The notes: generated by a model not told the origin, from the sequence alone. Shown: positions 27,517-36,337, counted from the first letter of the stretch. The stretch: DNA of 64,000 nucleotides from Halalkalibacter nanhaiisediminis (GCF_007830185.1 NZ_VLKZ01000004.1:32193-96192); one strand, 5' to 3'. Program-made: numbers and translations.

Positions 27517-28923
27517 GTGATAAATTGGAAAAAAGAAGTGGAGAAAAGACAAGAACAAATCATTGCAAAAACCCAAGAGTTTCTGCGTATTAATAGCGTT
27601 TTAGACGAATCTACGGCCTCTGAAAAACAACCTTTTGGAGCAGGAATTAATGAGGCGCTTACTCACATGTTAAAAACAGGTGAAGATTATCATTTTTTTG
27701 TTAAAAATTTGGATGGTTATGCAGGTATTATTGAATATGGTAAGGGAGAGGAGAGTGTCGGAATTCTCTGTCACCTCGATGTTGTTCCAGTTGGTGAAGG
27801 GTGGACAACTCCTCCGTTTTCTGCAGCGATTCGTGATGGGCGTATTTACGCAAGGGGAGCAATTGACAATAAAGGGCCGACGATGGCAGCATTTTTTGCG
27901 TTAGCCATTGTAAGTGAATTAGATTTACCTTTATCAAAGCGTGTACGCATGATTTTAGGCACGGATGAAGAGAGTCAGTGGCGTTGTGTTGACTACTACT
28001 TTAAGCATGAAGAAATGCCGACGATTGGATTTGCTCCAGATGCAGATTTTCCAATTATTCATGCTGAAAAAGGAATTGCAGATGCTAGTTTAAAATGGTC
28101 TTATCAAGTAGGTCAAGATTCGCAAAATGTGACGCTATCTCGTTTTCATGCTGGTGAAAGATTTAATATGGTTCCAGACAAAGCAATAGCGACATTAATT
28201 GGAGATCGGGTGTATCTAGATAAAATAGAAGAAGCGTTTAGAAAGCACCTTCTTCAAAATAGACATAATGGCACGGCAACATTTGAAGAACAGACATTAA
28301 CTCTTACATATGAAGGGATTTCTGCGCACGGCTCAACTCCTGAAAAAGGGATAAATGCTGGTATTGAGCTGGCGACTTTTCTTTCTGAGGTTGATTTACA
28401 GAGTGAGGCGAACGACTATCTTGCATTTGTTGTAAAGAATTTACTTGGTGATTGTAGCGGTAAAGCATTAGGAATAGCCACTCGTGATGATGTATCTGGT
28501 CCGTTAACTGTGAATGCTGGGTTATTTAGTTTTGACGGGAAGGAAGCGAGCATTGGGTTAAATATTCGCTATCCTGTTACAGCATCAGGTGAGCAATGCT
28601 TGGGTACATTACAATTAACCGCAAAAAAACATAGTGCTACATGTATAGTTTTAGATCATATGGAACCGAATTATGTTGAAGCTGATCATTCGCTTATTCA
28701 AACACTTCAAGCTGTTTATGAGCGTCAAACAGGAGAAGAAGCAACGCTGCTTGCAATCGGTGGCGGGACATATGCAAGGTCGCTTGATACAGGTGTGGCT
28801 TTCGGACCGATGTTTCCAGGACGTGAGGATGTGGCGCATCAAAAAGATGAATATATCGACATTGATGATTTACTTAAGGCAACGGCTATCTATGCGGAAG
28901 CCATTTATGAGTTAGCTAAATAA
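27517..28923 (+). CDS. pepV: dipeptidase PepV (M20 family)
   Basis: A 468-residue dinuclear zinc dipeptidase of the M20 family that cleaves dipeptides in the cytosol. Metal-site blocks are HLDVVPVGEGW (about residues 86-96), GAIDNKGP (about 115-122) and GTDEESQW (about 149-156), with the general-base glutamate in DEES. The lid domain spans about 190-360. GTG start at 27517 with GGAGATGA upstream. It matches B. subtilis ytjP in place and length. Confidence 0.9.
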   Translation: MINWKKEVEKRQEQIIAKTQEFLRINSVLDESTASEKQPFGAGINEALTHMLKTGEDYHFFVKNLDGYAGIIEYGKGEESVGILCHLDVVPVGEGWTTPPFSAAIRDGRIYARGAIDNKGPTMAAFFALAIVSELDLPLSKRVRMILGTDEESQWRCVDYYFKHEEMPTIGFAPDADFPIIHAEKGIADASLKWSYQVGQDSQNVTLSRFHAGERFNMVPDKAIATLIGDRVYLDKIEEAFRKHLLQNRHNGTATFEEQTLTLTYEGISAHGSTPEKGINAGIELATFLSEVDLQSEANDYLAFVVKNLLGDCSGKALGIATRDDVSGPLTVNAGLFSFDGKEASIGLNIRYPVTASGEQCLGTLQLTAKKHSATCIVLDHMEPNYVEADHSLIQTLQAVYERQTGEEATLLAIGGGTYARSLDTGVAFGPMFPGREDVAHQKDEYIDIDDLLKATAIYAEAIYELAK

Positions 28924-28926
28924 GTT

Positions 28927-28958
28927 AAAGGCGGTGGATGTGGTTCCACCGCCTTTTC
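28927..28958 (+). terminator. Rho-independent terminator of pepV
   Basis: Perfect stem AAAGGCGGTGGA (28927-28938) with TCCACCGCCTTT (28945-28956), then T. Confidence 0.8.
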
Positions 28959-28975
28959 TCTAAAAGATAAGTATA

Positions 28976-29006
28976 AAAATTGATGATGCTAAGGAGCATC
29001 AATTTT
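28976..29006 (-). terminator. Rho-independent terminator of cysK
   Basis: Stem AATTGATG-TGCT/AGCATCAATT with one bulged A, and a T-rich tail on the minus strand. Confidence 0.65.
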
Positions 29007-29011
29007 CTCAA

Positions 29012-29947
29012 TTAGTCTTCAAATTGGAATAAATCTGTTGATAAATATCGTTCCCCTGTATCACAAGCAATTGCAACGACAACATCATCAGGGCCAAGTC
29101 GCTTAGCAACTTCTAGGGCAGCAAAGCAAGCTGCTCCAGAAGAAGGTCCAACTAAAATACCTTCTAGTCTTGCTAAATCGCGAGTAATACGATAAGCATC
29201 TTCATCTTCAATCTTGAAAATCTCATCATACACTTCTTCATTTAAAATCGGTGGAATAAAGCCAGGGCTGGTCCCAACAAGCTTGTGCGGGCCAGGTTGG
29301 CCACCTGATAAGACAGGAGATCCCGCTGGTTCAACTACATGAACGGTTGCCTCTGGATAGAATTTTTTTAATTCTTCGCCTGTTCCAGTAATCGTTCCGC
29401 CTGTACCAGAGGCTGCAACGAATGCGGAAAGAGGTTTGTTGATCTCATCAAGAGCTTCTTTAATTTCAACAGCAGTTGTATGGCGATGAGCTCCTGGGTT
29501 AGCTTCATTTTCAAATTGCATTGGCATATAGCTATTAGGAATGTCACGAACGAGCTCATGCGCTTTTTCAATTGCCCCAGGCATTTTTTTATCGCCTTCT
29601 GTTAAGACGACTTCAGCTCCGTATGCTTTTAAAAGGTTAATTCGTTCTTGAGACATCGTATCAGGCATGACAAGAATGGCTCTGTAGCCTCTAGCTGCAG
29701 CATTCATCGCTATTCCAATACCTGTATTTCCACTAGTAGGTTCAATGATCGTTGAACCAGGCTTAAGTAAACCAGCTTTTTCAGCTTCAATCATCATATT
29801 AAAAGCCGCACGGTCTTTTACACTTCCACTCGGATTTTGCATTTCCATCTTGAGATAAACCGTTGCTCCGTTTGGAACAGTTACTCGGTTTAAACGTACA
29901 AGTGGCGTTTTTCCAATTAGTTCTGCAATATTGTTTACAACAGTCAT
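29012..29947 (-). CDS. cysK: O-acetylserine sulfhydrylase (cysteine synthase)
   Basis: A 311-residue fold-type II PLP enzyme making cysteine from O-acetylserine and sulfide. K44 in GSVKDRA binds PLP. PTSGNTGIGIAM (about residues 69-80) is the substrate loop, GTGGTITG holds the phosphate, and GPSSGAA near residue 267 is the pyridine-nitrogen contact. In B. subtilis the gene at this place is the paralogue ytkP, so it may be the second cysteine synthase. ATG at 29947 follows GAGGAAGTG. CymR control is possible but no site was identified. Confidence 0.87.
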   Translation of the reverse strand: MTVVNNIAELIGKTPLVRLNRVTVPNGATVYLKMEMQNPSGSVKDRAAFNMMIEAEKAGLLKPGSTIIEPTSGNTGIGIAMNAAARGYRAILVMPDTMSQERINLLKAYGAEVVLTEGDKKMPGAIEKAHELVRDIPNSYMPMQFENEANPGAHRHTTAVEIKEALDEINKPLSAFVAASGTGGTITGTGEELKKFYPEATVHVVEPAGSPVLSGGQPGPHKLVGTSPGFIPPILNEEVYDEIFKIEDEDAYRITRDLARLEGILVGPSSGAACFAALEVAKRLGPDDVVVAIACDTGERYLSTDLFQFED

Positions 29948-30141
29948 TAACTACACTTCCTCTAAATTAAATTAGGTCTATTTTAACATACAATGAATTG
30001 TATTTCCTAGTTAACGAATAGGGATAAAAAAGAAAAGTGTAAATGGAAATAACAGAAAAAAGGTAAAAATAAAGACATGTCCAAAATGATTCGCTACAAT
30101 GGATAAATGATCTTTTTAAAGGATGGTGTATTGATATAGAT

Positions 30142-30699
30142 ATGAAAGCACATTACTTCTTAGCGATTCCTGTCCCAAGGCAGGTACAGTCAGAACTTAT
30201 TAGAGAAGCGAGAGAGAATGAAAAGCTTCCGTTTAAACGTTGGGTTCATCCAGACGATCTCCATTTGACTCTCATATTTCTTGGAGATTGCACACATTAT
30301 CAGCTTGCGCAAATAAAAGAAAAGTTGGAAAATCCAATAGGTAACTGGATGAGTTTTCCAATAGAACTCTCTACTTACGGTATATTTGGACACCAGTTAC
30401 AGCCTCGAGTTTTTTGGATGGGTGTGAAGGATCAGCCGAAACTGCATGCCTATCGTGAGAAGGTCTTTCAAATGTGTCAAGAGATAGGGTTTTCTCTTGA
30501 TCCTCGTCCGTTTGCCCCGCATATCACTCTTGCTAGGAAATGGGCTGGAGAAAAGGATTACGTAGAAACTCTATTCGATCATAGGAGTCTGAGTCAAATA
30601 ACATGGCAGGTGAACGAAATCGTTTTATATGAAACCCAATTTAATGTAGAGCCGAAATATAAAGTTGTCGAGACATTTCGTTTTGGTGGGGAACAATGA
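30142..30699 (+). CDS. thpR: RNA 2',3'-cyclic phosphodiesterase ThpR (LigT family)
   Basis: A 185-residue 2H phosphoesterase that opens 2',3'-cyclic phosphate ends of RNA. The two catalytic motifs are HLTLIFLG (about residues 41-48) and HITLAR (about 132-137). It corresponds to B. subtilis ytlP. The ribosome site AAAGGATGG is about 14 bases upstream, rather far. Its TGA overlaps the ATG of cidA as ATGA, so it heads a translationally coupled three-gene unit. Confidence 0.88.
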   Translation: MKAHYFLAIPVPRQVQSELIREARENEKLPFKRWVHPDDLHLTLIFLGDCTHYQLAQIKEKLENPIGNWMSFPIELSTYGIFGHQLQPRVFWMGVKDQPKLHAYREKVFQMCQEIGFSLDPRPFAPHITLARKWAGEKDYVETLFDHRSLSQITWQVNEIVLYETQFNVEPKYKVVETFRFGGEQ

Positions 30700-31064
30700 A
30701 ATGGATCATCATTATTATTCATATTTTAGTCTTGTCTATTTTTTATATGATAGGTGAATGGATTCAGGAAACCTTTCATTTATTCATCCCAGGAAGCATT
30801 ATAGGCATGCTTTTATTATTTACTTTGTTAGTGACAAAGGTGCTTCCTGTTCGTTTTATCGAGCAAGGGACACATCTTATTTTACAGCATATGCCGATTT
30901 TGTTCTTGCCAGTTACAGTAGGGACGATTCAATTTCTAGATTTATTTGCAGGAAAGGGAATCTTGTTAATTGTGATCGCCTTAATGAGCACGATCATGGT
31001 CTTTCTTACTTCAGGCTGGATGGCTCAAATTTTAGCAAATAGGAAGGAGGGAGAAAAATTATGA
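30696..31064 (+). CDS. CidA/LrgA family holin-like membrane protein
   Basis: A 122-residue membrane protein with four likely transmembrane segments. The block FHLFIPGSIIGMLLLFTLL (about residues 27-45) is the CidA/LrgA signature. These proteins influence cell lysis, murein hydrolase activity and export of pyruvate or other metabolites, acting with the CidB/LrgB partner. It overlaps thpR by 4 bases upstream and its partner by 4 bases downstream. CidA versus LrgA cannot be decided from sequence. Confidence 0.85.
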   Translation: MKWIIIIIHILVLSIFYMIGEWIQETFHLFIPGSIIGMLLLFTLLVTKVLPVRFIEQGTHLILQHMPILFLPVTVGTIQFLDLFAGKGILLIVIALMSTIMVFLTSGWMAQILANRKEGEKL

Positions 31065-31747
31065 CAATCATTACGGCTATTTTTTCTATTGTTATAACCC
31101 TCGTTGTTTACCTTATTGCAAAAGCCTTTTATAAAAAGTACCCTTATCCTTTTACTGTGCCAGTATTAATTGCAACGATGATTCTAATAATTTTACTACT
31201 TGTTTTTCGGATTCCTTATGAAACGTATTATATAGGTGCAGAGTGGATTGAGAAGCTTTTAGGTCCAGCTGTTGTAGCACTTGCTTATCCTTTGTATCGG
31301 CAAATAGAAATGTTAAAGCGTTATTTTGTCGTGATTGTTCTTAGCGTAGGAACAGGTGCTGTTGTTGGAATTATCAGTGGAATACTGCTTACGAAGTGGG
31401 TTGGTTTTGACCAATCATTCGTTTCTTTACTTGTCCCTAAATCCGTAACAACACCTGTGGCGATGGAGATTGCGACAACTCTTGGAGGGAATGCTTCTCT
31501 TGCAGCTGTGCTGGTGATGGTAGCAGGGATAGGGGGAGTCGTACTTATGCCTTATTTTTTTAAGTGGTTTAAGATTACAAATGAGTTTGGTAGGGGCATT
31601 GGGGCTGGAAGTGCTTCTCATGCGATTGGAACAGCGAAGGCCCTCGAAAACGGAGAACGTGAAGGGGCAGCTAGTTCTGTTGCGATGACACTTAGTGCAA
31701 TTGTCATTGCGGTAATCGGTCCTATGCTCTTCTTTCTTTTCTACTAG
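31061..31747 (+). CDS. CidB/LrgB family membrane protein
   Basis: A 228-residue polytopic membrane protein, the obligate partner of the preceding gene. The signature LVPKSVTTPVAMEIATTLGG (about residues 124-143) and GAGSASHAIGTAKA (about 186-199) are both present. The ribosome site AGGAAGGAGGGAG lies inside cidA, and the ATG overlaps its stop codon, giving a fixed stoichiometry. No LytTR or LysR regulator is beside the pair, unlike in staphylococci. Confidence 0.87.
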   Translation: MTIITAIFSIVITLVVYLIAKAFYKKYPYPFTVPVLIATMILIILLLVFRIPYETYYIGAEWIEKLLGPAVVALAYPLYRQIEMLKRYFVVIVLSVGTGAVVGIISGILLTKWVGFDQSFVSLLVPKSVTTPVAMEIATTLGGNASLAAVLVMVAGIGGVVLMPYFFKWFKITNEFGRGIGAGSASHAIGTAKALENGEREGAASSVAMTLSAIVIAVIGPMLFFLFY

Positions 31748-31810
31748 AAGCTATGCTATGATCATAAATAAAAAGATAAACGTAACGGCTAAACATTTGG
31801 AGGGATAAGC

Positions 31811-32812
31811 GTGGCTCATTTAATCAAATTAGAAGATTATATATCTCGTTATCAATTTGATTTACACCGCTATCCAAGTCAATATTCAAGGATGAAAAAA
31901 GAGCGTTGGTATTATGTGAAATCGGATTGGGAACAGTTTCAATTAGATTCGGTCAATGGTGATACTAAAGAATATCAATATGATGAGGTTTTAGAAGAAG
32001 AGCGCGGTTTGTTGGCACAGACCTTTGAACGTATCAAAAGATGGACAAAACGGAACCGAGATCAAGTGGAAATTGTAGACATGAATGATCACTCAAGGTC
32101 AATTGCAGATGAACGCATGAAAAATATGACATTAGAACAGCTAAAGCAGTCATTTTTAGATGATTTGTTTTACTCTCAATTAAGATGGGCTAGCTCTTCT
32201 TTGGTTGAGGAATCGTCTATAGATCCGCGTTACAAAAGAGATACGTGGCTACGTTTCTTTGCTCAAAAAGTACCAGACAATTACTTTCTGATGTATAAAC
32301 CAGTGTTTTTTATTAAGAAGGCACCAATTGAGTTAGATATTATTCTCATTAGTCCGACTGAAATTATCTGTGTCACTATCATAGAAGGACAAGAACATAG
32401 CGTCTTTGAAGCAAGTTCTGATCGATTTTGGACTGAGTATATTGATGAGACAAGAAAAAAAAGAATTAGTCCGCTCCTTTCTTTATCGCGAATGACAGGA
32501 GTGATACGAGAGATAATAGACGATGCAGAGCTATCTTTTCCGATTCGCAAAGTCGTCCTTTGTCCTACTAGTATTATTGATAATAAGATGCAAGGAGCAA
32601 ATGTTGAGTTAGTTGATCGAAGAACATTTGATTCTTGGCAAACTCGTATCATCAAACATCCGTCTCCACTTAAGCATCAGCAAATGAAGGTAACGGCAGC
32701 ATTGCTTGAGCATTGTCATACGGTTTCTTATCAGTTTGAGGATAGTCAAATCGCTGATGAGGAAAGTGAGCAAGAATCTTTAGAAAAGAATGAAAGTCAA
32801 GGTTTGAAATAA
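31811..32812 (+). CDS. ytlQ: YtlQ-like protein of unknown function
   Basis: A 333-residue soluble protein that matches B. subtilis YtlQ by place, length and general layout. The N-terminal half is charged. A mixed alpha/beta core (about residues 170-280, LDIILISPTEIICVTIIEGQEH) resembles nuclease-related folds, but I cannot confirm catalytic residues. The C-terminus is acidic. GTG at 31811 behind GGAGGGAT. It follows cidB by 63 bases and may be in the same transcription unit. Confidence 0.72.
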   Translation: MAHLIKLEDYISRYQFDLHRYPSQYSRMKKERWYYVKSDWEQFQLDSVNGDTKEYQYDEVLEEERGLLAQTFERIKRWTKRNRDQVEIVDMNDHSRSIADERMKNMTLEQLKQSFLDDLFYSQLRWASSSLVEESSIDPRYKRDTWLRFFAQKVPDNYFLMYKPVFFIKKAPIELDIILISPTEIICVTIIEGQEHSVFEASSDRFWTEYIDETRKKRISPLLSLSRMTGVIREIIDDAELSFPIRKVVLCPTSIIDNKMQGANVELVDRRTFDSWQTRIIKHPSPLKHQQMKVTAALLEHCHTVSYQFEDSQIADEESEQESLEKNESQGLK

Positions 32813-32938
32813 CGAACGAATATCCGTATAATAAGCAAGGCAGCTTCATAAATCCCTGTACGATGTATGGGGATTTTACTTTTGGATAAAACGAAATCTG
32901 AGTGATTTGGTGATAGAGAACATAAAGGAAGGAGAGGT

Positions 32939-33259
32939 ATGTTGAATAGTACGAATCAGCCTTTTGGAGAGGGCTATAAACCAGAGAATTTCAGATGGAG
33001 AGTTCGTAGAGTATCAAATTGGATGGGAAGCCAAGAAATGATGATTGAATTAGATGAACTTGAAGGGTGTGTCAGCTTTGGAGATACACTACGAGAAGCA
33101 AAAAAGGGATTAAAAGAGTCTCTTTTTCTATGGATTCGTCATCATGGTGAGCAGCAACTACCAGATATTCGCTCAGGTGCTCATCTGATTATTCTTGATT
33201 CACCGATGACAGATGAAGAATTTGAGTATATCAATACAGAACTAAAAAAATTAGATTAA
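32939..33259 (+). CDS. solitary HicB-like protein
   Basis: A 106-residue protein containing GCVSFGDTLREAKKGLKESL (about residues 43-62), which has the pattern of HicB-type antitoxin folds (beta strand, GDT turn, helix). There is no DNA-binding tail and no HicA-type toxin frame beside it, so it is probably not a toxin-antitoxin pair. ATG at 32939 after AAAGGAAGGAGAGGT. The function is unknown; the fold call is by motif only. It occupies the place of ytlR/ytmO in B. subtilis. Confidence 0.55.
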   Translation: MLNSTNQPFGEGYKPENFRWRVRRVSNWMGSQEMMIELDELEGCVSFGDTLREAKKGLKESLFLWIRHHGEQQLPDIRSGAHLIILDSPMTDEEFEYINTELKKLD

Positions 33260-33297
33260 AAAATCGTCCCTCTTATTTTGAAGGACGATTTTCTTTA
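33258..33297 (+). terminator. Rho-independent terminator
   Basis: Stem AAAATCGTCC (33260-33269) with GGACGATTTT (33283-33292), then CTTT. It closes the HicB-like gene directly before repeat copy A. Confidence 0.75.
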
Positions 33298-33303
33298 ATA
33301 AGA

Positions 33304-33450
33304 TAAGAAAGAAAATTCGATGAAGTCTCGCGCAAGCAGCCTAACCGCTCGAGGTCATTTCAGCCTACGATTGGTTGCCTAAAATCTGGTAACACATTGA
33401 CAGGCTTCTAATGCTTGTAGCGGCTGACCAAGGCGCTTGCACTTTCTTAT
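33304..33450. repeat. intergenic repeat, copy A
   Basis: About 142 bases that align with 55260-55402 at roughly 77 percent by eye, in the same orientation. Fully shared blocks include AAGAAAATTCGAT, TCTCGCGCAA, CAGCCTA, AACACATTGACAGGC and CTTGT. The ends form an inverted repeat, TAAGAAAG (33304-33311) with CTTTCTTA (33442-33449), and CAGCC/GGCTG pairs inside, so the unit could fold into a long hairpin. It lies between the 3' ends of the HicB-like gene and purU. Confidence 0.75.
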
Positions 33451-33460
33451 GCGCATGAAA

Positions 33461-34330
33461 TTAAAATACGACTGTTTTGTTGCCGTAGACAATAATTTGA
33501 TCATTTGAATGCCATGTAACCGCACGGGCTAAGGCAATTCTTTCAACATTACGTCCAGCAACTCGTAGTTGCTCTGCTGTGTAGCGATGATTGACGCGTA
33601 GTACATCCTGTTCAATAATAGGTCCTTCATCCAAGTCATCTGTTACATAGTGAGCAGTAGCTCCAATTAATTTTACGCCACGTTCAAATGCTTTAGCATA
33701 AGGGTTGGCACCGATAAAAGCAGGGAGAAACGAATGATGAATATTAATTATTCGTTTAGGAAAGGCTGCGACAAATGTTGGTGAAAGAATTTGCATATAC
33801 CTGGCAAGTACAATGAAATCGACTTCATATTCATGAAGAAGATCAATCGCTTTTTGCTCGGCCTCTTTTTTCGTCTCTTTTGTGACTGGAATATGAATAA
33901 AAGGTATGCCGTATGCCTCAACTGCCTCACGTTGGTCCGCATGATTACTTATAACAAGCGGAATGTCGACAATAAGCTCACCAGCGCGCCACTTCCACAA
34001 TAGTTCTAATAAACAATGATCTTCTTTAGAGACAAAGATCGCCATCTTCTTTTTACGTGATTCTAGCTCCATTTGCCATTCCATTTCAAATGTGTTCGCA
34101 ACAGCTGCGAATGCTTCTTTCACTTGGGCGAACTTAAGTCCGTTCTCAAACAAATCAAATTCAACCCTCATAAAAAACATACCACCTGATGGATCGGTTG
34201 AGTATTGATCGGATTGGACAATGTTGGCATTATGTTCGTGTAAAAAAGTCGATACAGAAGAGACAATTCCTGGGCGATCATGACAAGAAATTAATAATCG
34301 TGCACGTATTGGTTTCGTTTCGTGTAACAT
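33461..34330 (-). CDS. purU: formyltetrahydrofolate deformylase
   Basis: A 289-residue enzyme releasing formate from 10-formyltetrahydrofolate for purine synthesis and one-carbon balance. An N-terminal ACT domain (about residues 8-85, LLISCHDRPGIVSSVSTFL) precedes the formyltransferase fold. Key blocks are VLARYMQILSPTF and INIHHSFLPAFIGANPYAKA, with the catalytic histidine in HHSFLP and aspartate in VTDDLDEGPIIEQDV. ATG at 34330 with GGAGG upstream. In B. subtilis this gene (ykkE) lies elsewhere. Confidence 0.93.
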   Translation of the reverse strand: MLHETKPIRARLLISCHDRPGIVSSVSTFLHEHNANIVQSDQYSTDPSGGMFFMRVEFDLFENGLKFAQVKEAFAAVANTFEMEWQMELESRKKKMAIFVSKEDHCLLELLWKWRAGELIVDIPLVISNHADQREAVEAYGIPFIHIPVTKETKKEAEQKAIDLLHEYEVDFIVLARYMQILSPTFVAAFPKRIINIHHSFLPAFIGANPYAKAFERGVKLIGATAHYVTDDLDEGPIIEQDVLRVNHRYTAEQLRVAGRNVERIALARAVTWHSNDQIIVYGNKTVVF

Positions 34331-34609
34331 TTTTTTCCTCCAGTTTATTCGATCCCTTTCTCTCTTTTACTCACAAGAATGAGGGTAATGAGCGGTCCTG
34401 TTCCTTTGCTCAATTTGGATAAAGAAACAAGGTTCTTCTTGCTACATAACAAGAGGAAAAAGGTGCTTTCATCATTGAAGCAAAAGAACCATCCATTTGT
34501 CAATTATCGATTGCGATAAGTTTTATTGATAAATTTTTACAATAATTGAGTTAATGGGAAAAATCGGCAGTTTAAGAGCGGGGGCAAGGTGTAGGGTGGT
34601 AAGTAGTCA
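34331..34609. other. intergenic stretch upstream of purU
   Basis: About 280 AT-rich bases with no supported gene on either strand. No THF or purine riboswitch signature was recognised. The purU promoter must lie here on the minus strand. Confidence 0.35.
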
Positions 34610-34750
34610 TTGACGATCAGGCAGCATCTCTGATAACATTATACAGATTAGATATGGCTAATGAGTTGGTCATGTCAATGGAGATATTTGTATGTATAAA
34701 TAAAACGGGGGCAGAGCCTTGCGGTTGCAGCTCTGCTTTCGTTATTTTTC
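34610..34750 (+). ncRNA. candidate small RNA with its own promoter and terminator
   Basis: TTGACG (34610-34615) and GATAAC (34632-34637), 16 bases apart, form a plausible SigA promoter. A 14-base-pair hairpin with three G-T pairs (34704-34717 with 34730-34743), followed by ATTTTTC, forms a terminator. Nothing coding with a ribosome site lies between, so a transcript of about 105 bases is possible. The same hairpin would separate the region from ytmP. Homology to any known RNA was not recognised. Confidence 0.4.
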
Positions 34751-34988
34751 ACGTTAGGATCATATAAATTTTTGAACGTACTGTTATCGATCGTTCAATA
34801 GTTGAAATCCTAAGGGATAATGGCAACTAAGGCTGTCGCTGCTACGACTTGTCGAAAAGTCCAGCTTTGTTAATAGTATGTCTTACTTGAAATGACGTAG
34901 GTAAATGGCGAAAAATGCGATATACTGTTAAAAGATGTAGATCTTTATAAATGCGGATTGCTAGTTAAAGAAATTGAGGGTGAATTGG

Positions 34989-35768
34989 GTGGAATTTTTT
35001 TTAGGAGACGGCTGGAGGGTTCAACCAGCAGGAGGCGCAACAGGTGAAGCATATATAGCCCAGCAAGGTGAACAAACCGTTTTCCTAAAACGTAATTCGT
35101 CACCTTTTCTTGCCGTACTTTCAGCAGAAGGAATTGTTCCAAAGCTACTCTGGACAAAACGCCTTGAAAATGGAGATGTGGTGACAGCTCAACGCTGGGT
35201 GCAAGGGCGAGAACTAAAGGCTTATGAAATGAAAGAGAACCGTGTTGCCGCGCTTTTAGCCAAAATACATGGTTCAAGTGAATTGCTCGATATGTTTAAA
35301 CGGATTGGAAATGAGCCTTTAACACCATATGTGATTGTTGAGAATCTTCGTCGTCAGCTTCAAGAACATCACATTGAAGATGATATAATTGAGCGCGGGA
35401 TGAGTTATCTGCTTGATACGTTAGAGCAAGTTCGTTATGAACATGTCGCTGTATGCCATTGTGACATTAATCATAACAATTGGATCCTTGATGAAGAAGA
35501 TCAACTTTACTTAATTGATTGGGACGGAGCGACAGTTTCTGATCCAGCTTTAGATTTAGGATTGCTACTATATTCATACATTCCAGAGCCTGAATGGGAA
35601 TTATGGTTAGAGGAATATGGGTTATCCTTTGGCGAATCATTAAGAGAGCGAATGCACTGGTACGTTGTTTCTCAAACGATTTCGGTTCTGCTGTGGCATT
35701 ATGGAAGACAACAATATGAAGAAGTAGAACAATTAAAGGATTATATTCAAAGTCTTTTAAAAGACTAA
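34989..35768 (+). CDS. ytmP: phosphotransferase-family protein YtmP (APH/choline kinase fold)
   Basis: A 259-residue aminoglycoside-phosphotransferase-like kinase. The catalytic loop VCHCDINHNNWIL (about residues 154-166) contains the base aspartate, and LIDWDGATVSDPALDL (about 174-189) is the metal-binding region. The N-terminal GWRVQPAGGATGEAY block is characteristic of YtmP. Start is uncertain: TTG 34974 and GTG 34980 are in frame, but GAGGGTGA fits GTG 34989 best. The substrate is unknown. It precedes ytzH and trmB as in B. subtilis. Confidence 0.8.
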   Translation: MEFFLGDGWRVQPAGGATGEAYIAQQGEQTVFLKRNSSPFLAVLSAEGIVPKLLWTKRLENGDVVTAQRWVQGRELKAYEMKENRVAALLAKIHGSSELLDMFKRIGNEPLTPYVIVENLRRQLQEHHIEDDIIERGMSYLLDTLEQVRYEHVAVCHCDINHNNWILDEEDQLYLIDWDGATVSDPALDLGLLLYSYIPEPEWELWLEEYGLSFGESLRERMHWYVVSQTISVLLWHYGRQQYEEVEQLKDYIQSLLKD

Positions 35769-35770
35769 TC

Positions 35771-35812
35771 AGACTCGCCGCTTGAAATGGAGCGGTGAGT
35801 CTTCTCTTTGTC
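35771..35812 (+). terminator. Rho-independent terminator of ytmP
   Basis: Stem AGACTCGCCGCT (35771-35782) with AGCGGTGAGTCT (35791-35802), then TCTCTTTG. Confidence 0.7.
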
Positions 35813-35866
35813 TAAGTTAAAAGCGAAGAGACAATTTCCTGGGGAATGAACCATGATGCCGTCGAA

Positions 35867-36118
35867 TTATTCAGTTGAAAAGGTACCTAGCCATTGGTCG
35901 ACATCAGCTTGTTGAAATGGCTCATGATTTATCTGATGTATTTGTTGAATTTGGTCTAATGTTTGATGGACAGCAGGGTCAAGGTTTGTGTCGGCTGCTA
36001 GAGAGGAAACGAGTCGTTCAATTTGTGTAGCTTCTCCATTGGTCATGTATTGTTCTGCTGCTTGATTTTGTAAGAGATCTTTAAGTAGCCTTAATTTATC
36101 TTGAGATGTGAGAGGCAT
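35867..36118 (-). CDS. ytzH: YtzH-like protein
   Basis: An 83-residue acidic, helical protein. The MPLTSQDKLRLLKDLLQNQ opening and the TQIERLVSSLAAD block match the YtzH-like family, and it lies between ytmP and trmB as expected. The function is unknown. ATG at 36118 with AAAGGAGTG about 9 bases before it. No membrane segment. Confidence 0.8.
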   Translation of the reverse strand: MPLTSQDKLRLLKDLLQNQAAEQYMTNGEATQIERLVSSLAADTNLDPAVHQTLDQIQQIHQINHEPFQQADVDQWLGTFSTE

Positions 36119-36337
36119 ATGTTGTATACACTCCTTTAAAAAATCAATATAGTGTAGCTATAGCATGCTTGAGTAACGGACTGATTATACATCGCAGGGT
36201 TGATATTTTAGGAAGAGTAAGTTTGGTTGTTCGACATGTTCTTTTTTAATCAATGATGTAGTTTTAAATTTTTAATATACAATTAAGGTTTTGCAACATA
36301 TAATATCTGTTGGGAAGATAGAAGAGGAGTGGTTTAG

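Noticed and set aside
34654..34767. 37-codon frame in the purU-ytmP gap
   Set aside because: No ribosome site and it reads through a terminator-like hairpin; the region is better viewed as a possible small RNA.
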